This document shows positions 34,324 to 42,035 of a stretch of 64,000 bases of DNA, piece after piece. Made by a program: the position numbers and the translations under genes. The DNA is taken from positions 40,036-104,035 of the forward strand of contig DASYQW010000348.1 in assembly GCA_036005065.1 (NCBI GenBank), in the 5' to 3' direction. The notes under the pieces were generated by a model. It searched no databases. It was not told the DNA's origin and saw only the letters and a program-made list of their open reading frames with translations. Origin of the DNA: Candidatus Methylomirabilota bacterium. Lineage in GTDB: Bacteria > Methylomirabilota > Methylomirabilia > Rokubacteriales > DASRDR01. The stretch's first letter is position 1. Every line of letters starts with the position of its first letter.

Positions 34324-35181
34324 GTGCATGCGGGCGTGACCTGGCGGCTGCTCGTCACGCCGCCGCTCGACGGCGCCGCCAACATGGCCACCGACGAGGC
34401 CGTGCTCCGGGCGCGGATCGCCGGCGAGGGGCCGCCGACCATCCGCTTCTTCGGCTGGACTCCGCCCACCGTGTCGCTGGGATACGGCCAGGTCCTGGAC
34501 GGCCGGGTGGACACGGCGGCCTGCGCGCGCCTGGGCATCGGGCTGGTGCGGCGTCCGACGGGAGGCAGCGCGCTCCTGCACGAATCGCCCACCGGCGAAG
34601 TGACCTACAGCGTGGTGGCCCGGGCCGGAGACTTTGCGGGCGCCGACGATGTCCTTGAGACCTACCGCGTCATCGGGGTCGCGCTGGTGGCCGGGCTAGC
34701 CCGGCTCGGTGTCGCGGCCGAGCTCGTCCCGGTGACCCGGGCGGCGCGCGGCGCCGCCGCGCCCACGTTCTGCTTCGCCCGGAGCGGCTCGTTCGAGGTC
34801 GCGGTCGATGGCCAGAAGCTCGTGGGGAGTGCCCAGCGCCGCCAGGCCGGCGCCTTTCTCCAGCACGGCGCCATCCTCCTCGACGCCGACCCCGAGCGAC
34901 TGCGAGCCGTCTTCCCCATGCTCCGGGAGCCGCTCGAGGGCGTCACCACGCTCGCCGCGGTCCTCGGTCGGCGCGTGACCTTCGACGCGGTGGTGCCGGC
35001 GCTGGCCGCCGGACTCGCCGAGGCGCTCGGCCGATCCCTCGCGCCGGCCGGTCTCTCACCGGCCGAGGCCGAGGTCGCCCGGTGGCTGGCCGCCGAGAAA
35101 TACGGGAGCGACGCGTGGACGTTCCACGGGCAGGCTCCGGCGTCTCGGGCCGCGCCCGCGCCGGAGGGTTCGAGGTCGTGA
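34324..35181 (+). CDS. Lipoate-protein ligase / octanoyltransferase family (LplA/LipM-like)
   Basis: A 285-residue member of the biotin/lipoate transferase fold. Motifs: ATDEAVL at the N-terminus, LGYGQ, RRPTGGSALLHE (RRxxGGGxvxHd-type) and DGQKLVGSAQRR, which carries the invariant lysine (KLVGSAQ). The motif order is that of LplA, LipM and LipL; without the C-terminal LplA accessory domain, LipM-type octanoyl transfer is possible. It lies 153 bases after gcvH, whose product is a lipoyl acceptor. An exact start is uncertain. Confidence 0.88.
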   Translation: MHAGVTWRLLVTPPLDGAANMATDEAVLRARIAGEGPPTIRFFGWTPPTVSLGYGQVLDGRVDTAACARLGIGLVRRPTGGSALLHESPTGEVTYSVVARAGDFAGADDVLETYRVIGVALVAGLARLGVAAELVPVTRAARGAAAPTFCFARSGSFEVAVDGQKLVGSAQRRQAGAFLQHGAILLDADPERLRAVFPMLREPLEGVTTLAAVLGRRVTFDAVVPALAAGLAEALGRSLAPAGLSPAEAEVARWLAAEKYGSDAWTFHGQAPASRAAPAPEGSRS

Positions 35182-35236
35182 TTCGACACGCGATGGCGGG
35201 CGATGCCGCGCGGGTCCGAGAGGAGGAGTCGACCAG

Positions 35237-36799
35237 ATGAAGCCCGAAGACGCGCGCGGCGCGCCGGAGGCCCCCGGCCGGGTGCGCCGCGATCCGATGA
35301 CGATCACGGTCAGCACTCGCCCGGTCACCGAGGTGGACGGCGACGTGCTCGTGGTGGAGCGGTACGCGAAGGAGCCCCGGCTGACGCCGGACGCCCTCCG
35401 GGTGGACCGGGCGCTCGAGGGCCTCCTCAGCCGGGTCCTCGACGAGGAGCGGTTCGAGGGACGTCTGGGGGAGTCGACCGCCCTTCACGCCCACGGCCGG
35501 CTCCGGGTCAAGCGGGTCCTGGTGGTCGGGATCGGCCCGCGGGCGGAGTTGAAAGCCGAGACCCTGCGGCGGGCCGCCTCGGCCGCGGTCCGACGCGCCC
35601 GGGAGCTCGGCGCCCGCACCGTCGTCACGAGCCTGATGGGCGGGCGCCTCCCGGCCCGCGCCCGGGCCCAGGCCCTGGGCGAGGGGGCGCTGCTCGGGCT
35701 GTACTCCTTCGATCGCTACAAGGCGCGCAGGGGAGACGACCGCGCCATCGGGGCGCTCATCGTGGCGGTCGACGCGCGGGAGCGGGCCGCCGCCCAGGCG
35801 GGACTGCGGGTCGCCGGCCTCACCGCCGAGGCCACCAGCTTCGCGCGCGACCTGATCAACGAGCCCGCCAACAGCGTCACCGCCACCGCCCTCGCCGAGG
35901 CGGCCGAGGCGATCGCCAAGGCGGGCCGGCTGCGGGTCCGCGTGTACGACCGGGCGGCCTGCGAGCGACTCGGCATGGGGGCGTTCCTGGCCGTGAACAA
36001 GGGAAGCCAGGAGCCACCGCGGTTCATTCACCTCACCTACGCGCCGAAGGGGCGGGCCCGGCGGCGCATCGTCCTCATCGGGAAAGGCATCACCTTCGAC
36101 TCGGGAGGGCTCGACCTCAAGACGGCCGAGGGGATGGCCTGGATGAAGGGCGACATGTCCGGCGCCGCGGCCGTGCTCGGAGTCATGAAGGTGCTCCCGC
36201 GGCTCGCCCCGCCCGTCGAGGTCCACGGGCTGATCGCCGCCACCGACAACATGCCGTCCGGCTCGGCCACCAAGCCCGGAGACATTCTCCGGGCCCTGGG
36301 CGGGAAGACCATCGAGGTCAACAACACCGACGCCGAGGGGCGACTCACGCTGGCCGACGCGCTCGGCTTCGCGATTCGCGAGATCAAGCCGGATGAGATC
36401 GTGGACATCGCGACGCTGACGGGAGCCTGCTCGATCGCGCTCGGCAGTCTCTGCGCCGGCGTCATGTCGAACACCCCGGGCCTGCAGGCCCGCATCCTCC
36501 AGGCCGCCGAGAAGGCCGGGGAGCGGGCGTGGCCGCTCCCGCTCATCGAGGAGTATCGGGAAGGGCTCAAGAGCGACGTGGCCGACCTCCGGAACACGGG
36601 TCCGCGCCCCGGCGGCGCCATCACGGCTGGCCTGTTCCTGAAAGAGTTCGTGGGTGACACGGCCTGGGTCCACCTCGACATCGCGGGGGCGGCCTTCACC
36701 GACAAGGACCTCCCGTATGCTCCGAAGGGCGGGGTCGGCTTCGGCGCCCGGTTGCTTCTCGCCTATCTCATGGCGGCCGGAGATGTGGGGAAGAAGTGA
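35237..36799 (+). CDS. pepA: Cytosol (leucyl) aminopeptidase, M17
   Basis: A 520-residue metallo-aminopeptidase that removes N-terminal residues from peptides. N-terminal macro-like domain followed by the catalytic domain: GKGITFDSGGLDLK (metal and catalytic Lys), MKGDMSGAAAV, the M17 signature NTDAEGRL and the tail MDLA-type region HLDIAGAAF. The start at 35237 has GAGGAG 10 bases upstream; an internal ATG (near PMTITVSTRP) is a shorter alternative. It overlaps the next gene by four bases. Confidence 0.95.
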   Translation: MKPEDARGAPEAPGRVRRDPMTITVSTRPVTEVDGDVLVVERYAKEPRLTPDALRVDRALEGLLSRVLDEERFEGRLGESTALHAHGRLRVKRVLVVGIGPRAELKAETLRRAASAAVRRARELGARTVVTSLMGGRLPARARAQALGEGALLGLYSFDRYKARRGDDRAIGALIVAVDARERAAAQAGLRVAGLTAEATSFARDLINEPANSVTATALAEAAEAIAKAGRLRVRVYDRAACERLGMGAFLAVNKGSQEPPRFIHLTYAPKGRARRRIVLIGKGITFDSGGLDLKTAEGMAWMKGDMSGAAAVLGVMKVLPRLAPPVEVHGLIAATDNMPSGSATKPGDILRALGGKTIEVNNTDAEGRLTLADALGFAIREIKPDEIVDIATLTGACSIALGSLCAGVMSNTPGLQARILQAAEKAGERAWPLPLIEEYREGLKSDVADLRNTGPRPGGAITAGLFLKEFVGDTAWVHLDIAGAAFTDKDLPYAPKGGVGFGARLLLAYLMAAGDVGKK

Positions 36800-37623
36800 G
36801 CGGAGTGGACCTCCACGCCCACACGACCGCCTCCGACGGCACGTTCTCGCCTGCCGAGCTCGTGCGGGAGGCCGCGGGCCGGGGCCTGCGCATCCTGGCG
36901 GTGACCGACCACGACTCCACGGAGGGGATCGCGCCCGCCCTGGCCTGCGCCCGGGAGCACCCGCCGCTCGAGATCGTCCCCGGCATCGAGATCAATACCG
37001 ACTCCCCCGCGGGCGAGGTGCACATCCTCGGCTACTTCATCGACTACGAGGCCGAGTGGCTGCGCGCCCTCCTCCGGGAGTTCCGCGAGGAGCGCGCCCA
37101 GCGCGTCCACCGTATCACCACCCGGCTCGGCGAGCTCGGCCTGCCCATCGACCCCGAGGAGGTGTTCGCCCTCGTCCGCGAAGGGTCGGCCGGCCGGCCC
37201 CACGTGGCCCAGGTCATGGTCCAGCGCGGCTACGTGGCGACCGTCAAGGAGGCCTTCGATCGTTATCTGCGCGCGGGCGGCCCCGCTTACGTCTCGCACC
37301 GGAAGGTCGACCCCCGCGAGGCCTGCACGCTGATCCACCGGGCCGGAGGAGTCGCGGTCCTGGCGCACCCGGGGTTCCTCGACCGCGCCGAGGGGCTGGC
37401 CCGCGAGTTGGCCGGGGAGCGGCTGCTCGACGGTGTGGAGTGCTACTACGACGAGCACACGCCGGCCCAGACCGCGCAGTTCGTGGGCCTCTGTCGCGAG
37501 CTCGACCTGGTGGCGACCGGCGGCTCGGATTTCCACGGCCCGGCCGTGCGGGCGGCGACGCTGGGGCAGCCCCCGGTCCCCTGGGCGGCCTACGAGAGCC
37601 TCCGCCGCCGCGCGAATCGCTGA
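36796..37623 (+). CDS. PHP-domain phosphoesterase (RNase AM/YciV-like)
   Basis: A 275-residue PHP-family metallophosphoesterase. GTG start overlapping the pepA stop as GTGA. Metal-site motifs: DLHAHTTASDGT, VTDHDST, PGIEINT, GRPHVAQ, VLAHPG and TGGSDFHG. This matches the family of 3',5'-nucleoside bisphosphate phosphatase and 5'-3' RNase AM. It lacks any polymerase domain. Translational coupling to pepA suggests that both work in turnover of peptides and nucleotides. Confidence 0.9.
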   Translation: MSGVDLHAHTTASDGTFSPAELVREAAGRGLRILAVTDHDSTEGIAPALACAREHPPLEIVPGIEINTDSPAGEVHILGYFIDYEAEWLRALLREFREERAQRVHRITTRLGELGLPIDPEEVFALVREGSAGRPHVAQVMVQRGYVATVKEAFDRYLRAGGPAYVSHRKVDPREACTLIHRAGGVAVLAHPGFLDRAEGLARELAGERLLDGVECYYDEHTPAQTAQFVGLCRELDLVATGGSDFHGPAVRAATLGQPPVPWAAYESLRRRANR

Positions 37624-37677
37624 GCGCGCCGACCGCTTTCCTCGGCCTCGAGCGCCCGGCCGGGCCTATCTTTCTGC

Positions 37678-37707
37678 TTGACAGGCGCCGGAGGGGACTC
37701 CTATTCT
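37678..37707 (+). promoter_or_regulatory. Promoter of the DAHP synthase leader
   Basis: TTGACA at 37678-37683, 18-base spacer, TATTCT at 37702-37707. Transcription would begin near 37713-37716, only a few bases before the leader-peptide ATG at 37718. Confidence 0.75.
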
Positions 37708-37717
37708 AGCCGGCACC

Positions 37718-37798
37718 ATGGCGCCACGGGTGGCGGCTCAGACGGGATTTTTCGGGTATTACTTTACCCGCCGTCTGCCCGCCGGCCCTGTGCCGTAG
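37718..37798 (+). CDS. Phe/Tyr-rich leader peptide of the aroF attenuator
   Basis: A 26-codon frame from ATG 37718 to TAG 37796-37798. It contains the run FFGYYF (codons TTT TTC GGG TAT TAC TTT at 37748-37765), that is three Phe and two Tyr in six codons. This is the product-sensing stretch of an aromatic amino acid attenuator. It ends inside the loop of the predicted antiterminator. The start has no ribosome-binding site and would be nearly leaderless given the promoter position. No separate function is expected for the peptide. Confidence 0.85.
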   Translation: MAPRVAAQTGFFGYYFTRRLPAGPVP

Positions 37799-37865
37799 CG
37801 AACGCGGGAACAACAGGGGCCACGGGCAGACGGGATGGTCGCCCGTGGCCCCTTTCGTTTTTTCA
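37739..37865 (+). promoter_or_regulatory. Ribosome-mediated transcription attenuator of DAHP synthase
   Basis: Four mutually exclusive segments can be read. Segment 1 is CAGACGG (37739-37745). Segment 2 is CCGTCTGCCCG (37771-37781) in the end of the leader-peptide gene; it can pair with segment 1. Segment 3 is CGGGCAGACGG (37823-37833), fully complementary to segment 2, extended by GGCCCTGT (37784-37791) with ACAGGGGCC (37813-37821). Segments 3 and 4 make the terminator. A ribosome stalled on FFGYYF would block segment 1 and free segment 2 for the antiterminator; a ribosome reaching the TAG would cover segment 2 and allow termination. Pairings are read directly from sequence; regulation is inferred. 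Confidence 0.88.
37816..37865 (+). terminator. Attenuator terminator hairpin
   Basis: GGGGCCACGGGC (37816-37827) pairs perfectly with 37841-37852 (12 bp, 13-base loop), followed by TTTCGTTTTTTTC-like T-rich sequence at 37853-37865. It lies about 95 bases before the aroF start codon. Confidence 0.92.
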
Positions 37866-37960
37866 GCCTCGGGCGCGTCCCGTCGCCAGTCCGGCCCCGG
37901 AGACACCACATGGCCGACGACGTCGTCGACGTCGTCGAGCTCGGCAAGGAGGGCAGTCAG

Positions 37961-38977
37961 ATGATCATCGTGCTGAAGCCGGGGACGCAGGACGCGGACA
38001 TCGAGGACATCTGTCGCCGGATCGAGGGACTGGGGCTCCGTGCGCACGTGAGCCGGGGAGAACAGCGCACCGTGATCGGCGCCATCGGTGACGACCGGTT
38101 CAAGACGCGGCTCTCGGCGCTCGAAGCGCTCGAGTGTGTCGAGAGCATGGTGCCGATCCTCCAGCCGTTCAAGCTGGCGAGCCGCGAGGTCCACGCGACG
38201 AACAGCGTCGTCGAGGTGGACGGGGTCAAGATCGGGGGGCCCCGTCTGGCCATCATGGCCGGGCCCTGCTCCGTCGAGTCGGAGGCCCAGCTGCGGGCGG
38301 TGGCCGAGGGCGTGAAGGCCGGCGGCGCCCACATCCTGCGCGGCGGGGCCTTCAAGCCGCGCACGTCGCCCTACGCCTTCCAGGGCCTGGAGGAAGAGGG
38401 ACTCAAGCTCCTCGCCGAGGCCCGGAAGCAGACCGGCCTGCCGGTGGTGACCGAGGTGCTGGAGCCCGACAAGGTCGGGCTGGTGGCCGAGTACGCGGAC
38501 ATCCTCCAGATCGGCGCCCGGAACACCCAGAACTTCTCCCTCCTCAAGGAGGTCGGCCAGTGCGGCAAGCCGGTCCTCCTCAAGCGCGGCATGGCCATCA
38601 CCATCAAGGAATTCCTGCTCTCGGCCGAGTACATCCTGGCCGGCGGGAACCCCAACGTCATCCTGTGCGAGCGCGGGATCCGCACGTTCGAGACCTCCAC
38701 CCGGTTCACGCTGGACCTCAACGCGGTGCCCGTCATCAAGAAGCTCTCGCACCTGCCGATCGTGGTGGACCCGAGCCACGGCACCGGGCACTGGGAGTTC
38801 GTCGCCCCCATGGCCAAGGCCGGAATCGCCTGCGGGGCCGACGGCCTGATCATCGAGGTGCACGGAAACCCGGCGGAGGCGCTCTCGGACGGGCCCCAGT
38901 CGCTGAAGCCCGACAAGTTCGCGCGGCTGGTGGGCGAGTTACGGGCGCTGGCGCTGGCGATCGGCCGAACCCTCTGA
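37961..38977 (+). CDS. aroF: 3-deoxy-7-phosphoheptulonate (DAHP) synthase, Thermotoga type
   Basis: A 338-residue enzyme that condenses erythrose-4-phosphate and PEP, the first step to Phe, Tyr and Trp. ATG 37961 has a near-perfect AAGGAGGG seven bases upstream, so longer upstream starts are rejected. Residues 1-70 ([20 protein letters not shown] onward) form the ferredoxin-like regulatory domain known in Thermotoga-type enzymes to bind Tyr or Phe. The catalytic barrel has [39 protein letters not shown] and [10 protein letters not shown]. Control is thus probably double: allosteric in the enzyme, and attenuation in the leader. Confidence 0.96.
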   Translation: MIIVLKPGTQDADIEDICRRIEGLGLRAHVSRGEQRTVIGAIGDDRFKTRLSALEALECVESMVPILQPFKLASREVHATNSVVEVDGVKIGGPRLAIMAGPCSVESEAQLRAVAEGVKAGGAHILRGGAFKPRTSPYAFQGLEEEGLKLLAEARKQTGLPVVTEVLEPDKVGLVAEYADILQIGARNTQNFSLLKEVGQCGKPVLLKRGMAITIKEFLLSAEYILAGGNPNVILCERGIRTFETSTRFTLDLNAVPVIKKLSHLPIVVDPSHGTGHWEFVAPMAKAGIACGADGLIIEVHGNPAEALSDGPQSLKPDKFARLVGELRALALAIGRTL

Positions 38978-38998
38978 CCGGGCCGAGAGCGTCGCGCC

Positions 38999-39034
38999 TC
39001 GGAGGGGGGCGGCGAGGGGCCCCTCCCACGATTC
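38999..39034 (+). repeat. Decayed fragment of the dispersed repeat
   Basis: TCGGAGGGGGGC is followed by GGCGAGGGGCCCCTCCC, a broken form of hairpin 2. The ends of the full repeat are not present. It lies in the 161-base gap between aroF and tonB, which also shows a CATAAT at 39122-39127 that could be a -10 element for tonB. Confidence 0.45.
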
Positions 39035-39138
39035 AGGCCGGCGGCCGGGGTATCCGTGCCAGGCGGCGAAGAGGGTGGACCCCCCTGGCGACCCGGGGAG
39101 GCCGGTCGGGGGTCTCCGTGGCATAATGGTCGCCGGCT

Positions 39139-40245
39139 ATGACGCGGCGGCGTTGGCTGGTCCGGGTCCGGCGGGGGCTTCGGCGGCCGAGCTTCACTCG
39201 GCTGGCCGTCGCCTCGCTGGCCCTCCATCTGGCGGGTATCACGCTCGCCGTCTGGCTCACCCAGTCGTCCCGGACCCCGTTGCCCAAGCCGCCGGAGCCG
39301 CTGATCGTCGAGCTGCCGCCGGCGGCCCCGGGCCCCCCGCTGGTCCGCCCGGAAGTCCCATCGCCGCCGGCCCCGGCCCCATCCGCGCCCTCCGTGGCGC
39401 CATCGCCTCCACGGGTTGCCCGCCCGCCGACCCCGGAGGCGCCGAAGGCACCGCCTCCGCCTCCGCCGCCGGTGCCGCGCCCGCCCGAGCCGGTCCCGGC
39501 ACCCGTGGCGCCCGCGCCTCCGCCGCCGCCGGCCCCCCCGCCGGCGATCGCGGCTCCCGAGCCTCTTCCGGCGCCGCCGGCGCCGGTGGCCCGTGCGACC
39601 CCGGAGGCGTCGCGGGCGGCCCCGGAGCCTCTGCATCCGACCCCCGCGCCGCCGCCCTCCGCGGCCCGGGCGCCGGAGCCGGCCGAGAGCAGCGCCGGCG
39701 CCCGGCCGCCGGCGCTCCCCCCGTCGGCCCCGTCCGGGCCCGCGCGCGAGCCCGCGGAGTCGCCCTTCGCGGGGCGCGCCTTCTCGCTTCTCCCGCCGAA
39801 GCTCGACGTCCCGCCGCTCCCGGGGCCCTCGCTCCCGCACGGCGGCGGCACGCGACCGGAAGGGGAGGGAGCGGGCGAGGCCGGGCGCGAGCAGGACGGC
39901 CAGGCGGCGATCCCGCTCAACACGCCTGACCCTCGCTACGCGGATTACTTCCCCGAGATCAAGAAGCGGATCGAGTCGAACTGGGTCTACCCCCAGGAAG
40001 CGGCACGCAAGGGCCAGTCCGGTCAGCTCGTGCTCGAGTTCGTCGTCCGCAAGGACGGCCATGTCCTCGTCGAGCTCGTGCGCTCGTCCGGCATCGACAT
40101 CCTCGATCGCTACGCGATCAACGCGGTGAAGCTGTCGGCGCCCTTCCCGCCGATCCCCGCCCGGATGGGCCTCGACAGCGTCCGGATCACCGCGAGCTTC
40201 ACCTACCTCCTCGATCACGGCTTCCGTCTCTTCGGCATTCGATGA
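39139..40245 (+). CDS. tonB: TonB-family energy transducer
   Basis: A 368-residue protein: an Arg-rich cytoplasmic start, one membrane anchor ([19 protein letters not shown]), then a very long Pro/Ala spacer (about residues 50-235) that can span the periplasm, and a C-terminal TonB domain ([51 protein letters not shown]). TonB transfers the proton-motive force to outer-membrane receptors. ExbB and ExbD are not adjacent. The next gene overlaps by four bases (ATGA). Confidence 0.92.
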   Translation: MTRRRWLVRVRRGLRRPSFTRLAVASLALHLAGITLAVWLTQSSRTPLPKPPEPLIVELPPAAPGPPLVRPEVPSPPAPAPSAPSVAPSPPRVARPPTPEAPKAPPPPPPPVPRPPEPVPAPVAPAPPPPPAPPPAIAAPEPLPAPPAPVARATPEASRAAPEPLHPTPAPPPSAARAPEPAESSAGARPPALPPSAPSGPAREPAESPFAGRAFSLLPPKLDVPPLPGPSLPHGGGTRPEGEGAGEAGREQDGQAAIPLNTPDPRYADYFPEIKKRIESNWVYPQEAARKGQSGQLVLEFVVRKDGHVLVELVRSSGIDILDRYAINAVKLSAPFPPIPARMGLDSVRITASFTYLLDHGFRLFGIR

Positions 40246-41774
40246 GGCGTCCGCCGGCCGTAAGGGCGCGGCGCGGCCGCCTCGTCCTGGCCCTGGCGCT
40301 GTCGGTCCTCCTGGCGGCGTGCGGGCGGATCCTCCCGTCCGATCGGCCGCCGACCCGGCTCACGTTCCTCCAGTTCAACGACCACTACATCCTCGAGCCG
40401 GTCGACGCCCGGCGCGGCGGCCTGGCCCGCGTCGCGACGCTGGTCAGCCGGGTGCGGGCCGAGTCGCCCCACACCCTCCTGGCCCTGGCCGGTGACACGA
40501 TCTCGCCCTCGGTGGCCTCCGCGTTCCTCCAGGGAGAGCAGATGATCGGCGCCTGGAACCTGCTCGGGCTCGACGTGGCGACGTTCGGCAACCACGAGTT
40601 CGACTTCGGGCCCGCGGTGATGGCGACCCGCATGCGGGAGTCGCGCTTCGCCTGGCTCTCCGCCAACGTCCTCGAGCGGGCGACGGGGCGCCCGTTCGGG
40701 GGCGCCCTGGCCGACCACCTGATCGAACGCGGGCGCGTGACGGTCGGCCTCTTCGGACTGACCATGCCCGAGACCGCCGAGACCTCGGTCCCGGGACCCG
40801 GCATCGAGTTCCGGCAGCCGCTGGCGGCCGCCCGGGAGGCGGTCGGGCGTCTGCGCGCGCGCGGGCGGCCGGTCCTGGTGGCGGTGACGCACCAGTCGAT
40901 GGAGGCCGACGAGGCCGTGGCCCGGGCGCTCCCCGAGCTCGCCCTGGTGATCGGCGGCCACGAGCACGAGCCGCTCGAGCGGGTGGTCGGCGGAACGCTG
41001 ATCACCAAGGCCGGATCGGACGGCGTCTTCGTCGTCCGGATCGACCTCCAGGCGACGCCCGACGGGCGCGTCCTGGCCCGCCACCATCGCTTCGTCCCGG
41101 TGACGGCCGAGCTGCCCGAGGATCCGGCGATGGCCGCGCTGGTGGCGCGCTATGCCGAGCGGCTGTCGGCGGCCCTGGACGTCCCGGTCGGGGAGACGCG
41201 CGTGCCGCTCGACGCGCGCCAGAGCGCGGTCCGCACCGTCGAGACGAACCTCGGCAACCTGGTGGCCGACATCGTCCGGGAGAATCTCCACGCCGAGGTC
41301 GGCCTCATGAACGGCGGTGGGATCCGCGCGAACCGGATCGTGCCGGCCGGACGGATCACCCGGCGCGACGTCAACGCGCTGTTCCCGTTCCTCAACGTCA
41401 TGGTGAAGCTCGAGGTGACGGGGACCACGCTGCTCTCGGCGCTGGAGCACGCCGTGCGCGCGTATCCTCAGGAAAACGGCGGGTTTCTCCAGGTCTCGGG
41501 CCTCACCTTCGCCTTCGACCCCGGGCGTCCGCCCGGCGAGCGTGTCGTGCGCGTCCTGGTCGGGGGGACGCCGCTCGACCCCACGCGTCTGTACACCATC
41601 GCCACCAACAATTTCCTGGCCCGGGGCGGGGACGGCTACGCGATGCTCACGATCGGACGAGTCCTGGTCCGCCCCGAGGACGGCCCGAGCTTCACGAAGG
41701 CGCTGGTGGAGGCCATCGAGCAGGCGCGAGTGGTCGAGCCGCGGGTCGAAGGGCGCATCGAGGCGGTCCGGTAA
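40242..41774 (+). CDS. 5'-nucleotidase/UshA-like metallophosphatase lipoprotein
   Basis: 510 residues: lipoprotein signal with LLAAC (Cys about residue 28), a calcineurin-like N-terminal domain and a 5'-nucleotidase C-terminal domain. Metal-site motifs [28 protein letters not shown] and GGHEHEP; the C-terminal part has [20 protein letters not shown] and [14 protein letters not shown]. It hydrolyses nucleotides or similar phosphoesters in the periplasm. The usual NDxH motif is FNDHY, so the expected Asp and His are present. Co-transcribed with tonB, which could reflect nutrient scavenging. Confidence 0.92.
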   Translation: MRRPPAVRARRGRLVLALALSVLLAACGRILPSDRPPTRLTFLQFNDHYILEPVDARRGGLARVATLVSRVRAESPHTLLALAGDTISPSVASAFLQGEQMIGAWNLLGLDVATFGNHEFDFGPAVMATRMRESRFAWLSANVLERATGRPFGGALADHLIERGRVTVGLFGLTMPETAETSVPGPGIEFRQPLAAAREAVGRLRARGRPVLVAVTHQSMEADEAVARALPELALVIGGHEHEPLERVVGGTLITKAGSDGVFVVRIDLQATPDGRVLARHHRFVPVTAELPEDPAMAALVARYAERLSAALDVPVGETRVPLDARQSAVRTVETNLGNLVADIVRENLHAEVGLMNGGGIRANRIVPAGRITRRDVNALFPFLNVMVKLEVTGTTLLSALEHAVRAYPQENGGFLQVSGLTFAFDPGRPPGERVVRVLVGGTPLDPTRLYTIATNNFLARGGDGYAMLTIGRVLVRPEDGPSFTKALVEAIEQARVVEPRVEGRIEAVR

Positions 41775-41780
41775 TTCTCC

Positions 41781-41810
41781 TTGACAGTGCGAAGGGGCGG
41801 TTGCTACGCT
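41781..41810 (+). promoter_or_regulatory. tRNA-Val promoter
   Basis: TTGACA at 41781-41786, 18-base spacer, TACGCT at 41805-41810. It starts six bases after the preceding stop codon and about 20 bases of leader precede the tRNA. Confidence 0.75.
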
Positions 41811-41830
41811 ATTTTGCGCTTTTAGCGCAC

Positions 41831-41905
41831 AGGGACGTAGCTCAGTGGGAGAGCGCCTGTCTGACGCACAGGAGGTCGGCGGTTCGAAACCGCCCGTCCC
41901 TACCA
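41831..41905 (+). tRNA. tRNA-Val (anticodon GAC)
   Basis: Full 75-base cloverleaf. Acceptor AGGGACG pairs with CGTCCCT; D arm GCTC/GAGC; anticodon stem CCTGT/ACAGG with loop CTGACGC (anticodon GAC, reads GUC and GUU); five-base variable loop; T arm GGCGG/CCGCC with loop TTCGAAA. Discriminator A73, and CCA is encoded (41903-41905). Confidence 0.97.
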
Positions 41906-41969
41906 GTACGGCCCCAGGATAGGGGTGCCCTCAGGGACCACGTGAGCGGCCCCGAGTAGCCGATCGCCG

Positions 41970-42011
41970 AGCATCACGGAGGGCAGGGCGTCCTTCCGTG
42001 ATGCTTTTTTT
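41970..42011 (+). terminator. Terminator between tRNA-Val and thrS
   Basis: AGCATCACGGA (41970-41980) pairs perfectly with 41995-42005, 14-base loop, followed by a run of seven T. It may end the tRNA transcript or control entry into thrS, whose ATG lies 25 bases further on. No T-box consensus is seen between the tRNA and this hairpin. Confidence 0.88.
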
Positions 42012-42035
42012 ACCCTACAGCGACCCGAGGAGACG

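Noticed and set aside
37835..37960. Longer N-terminus for DAHP synthase from 37835 or 37910
   Set aside because: That region includes the terminator's T-run and the AAGGAGGG ribosome-binding site for ATG 37961. The family starts at MIIVLKPG.
41906..42011. T-box before thrS
   Set aside because: A good terminator is present but no AGGGTGG-type T-box sequence and no specifier stem could be found. The hairpin also suits the end of the tRNA-Val transcript.
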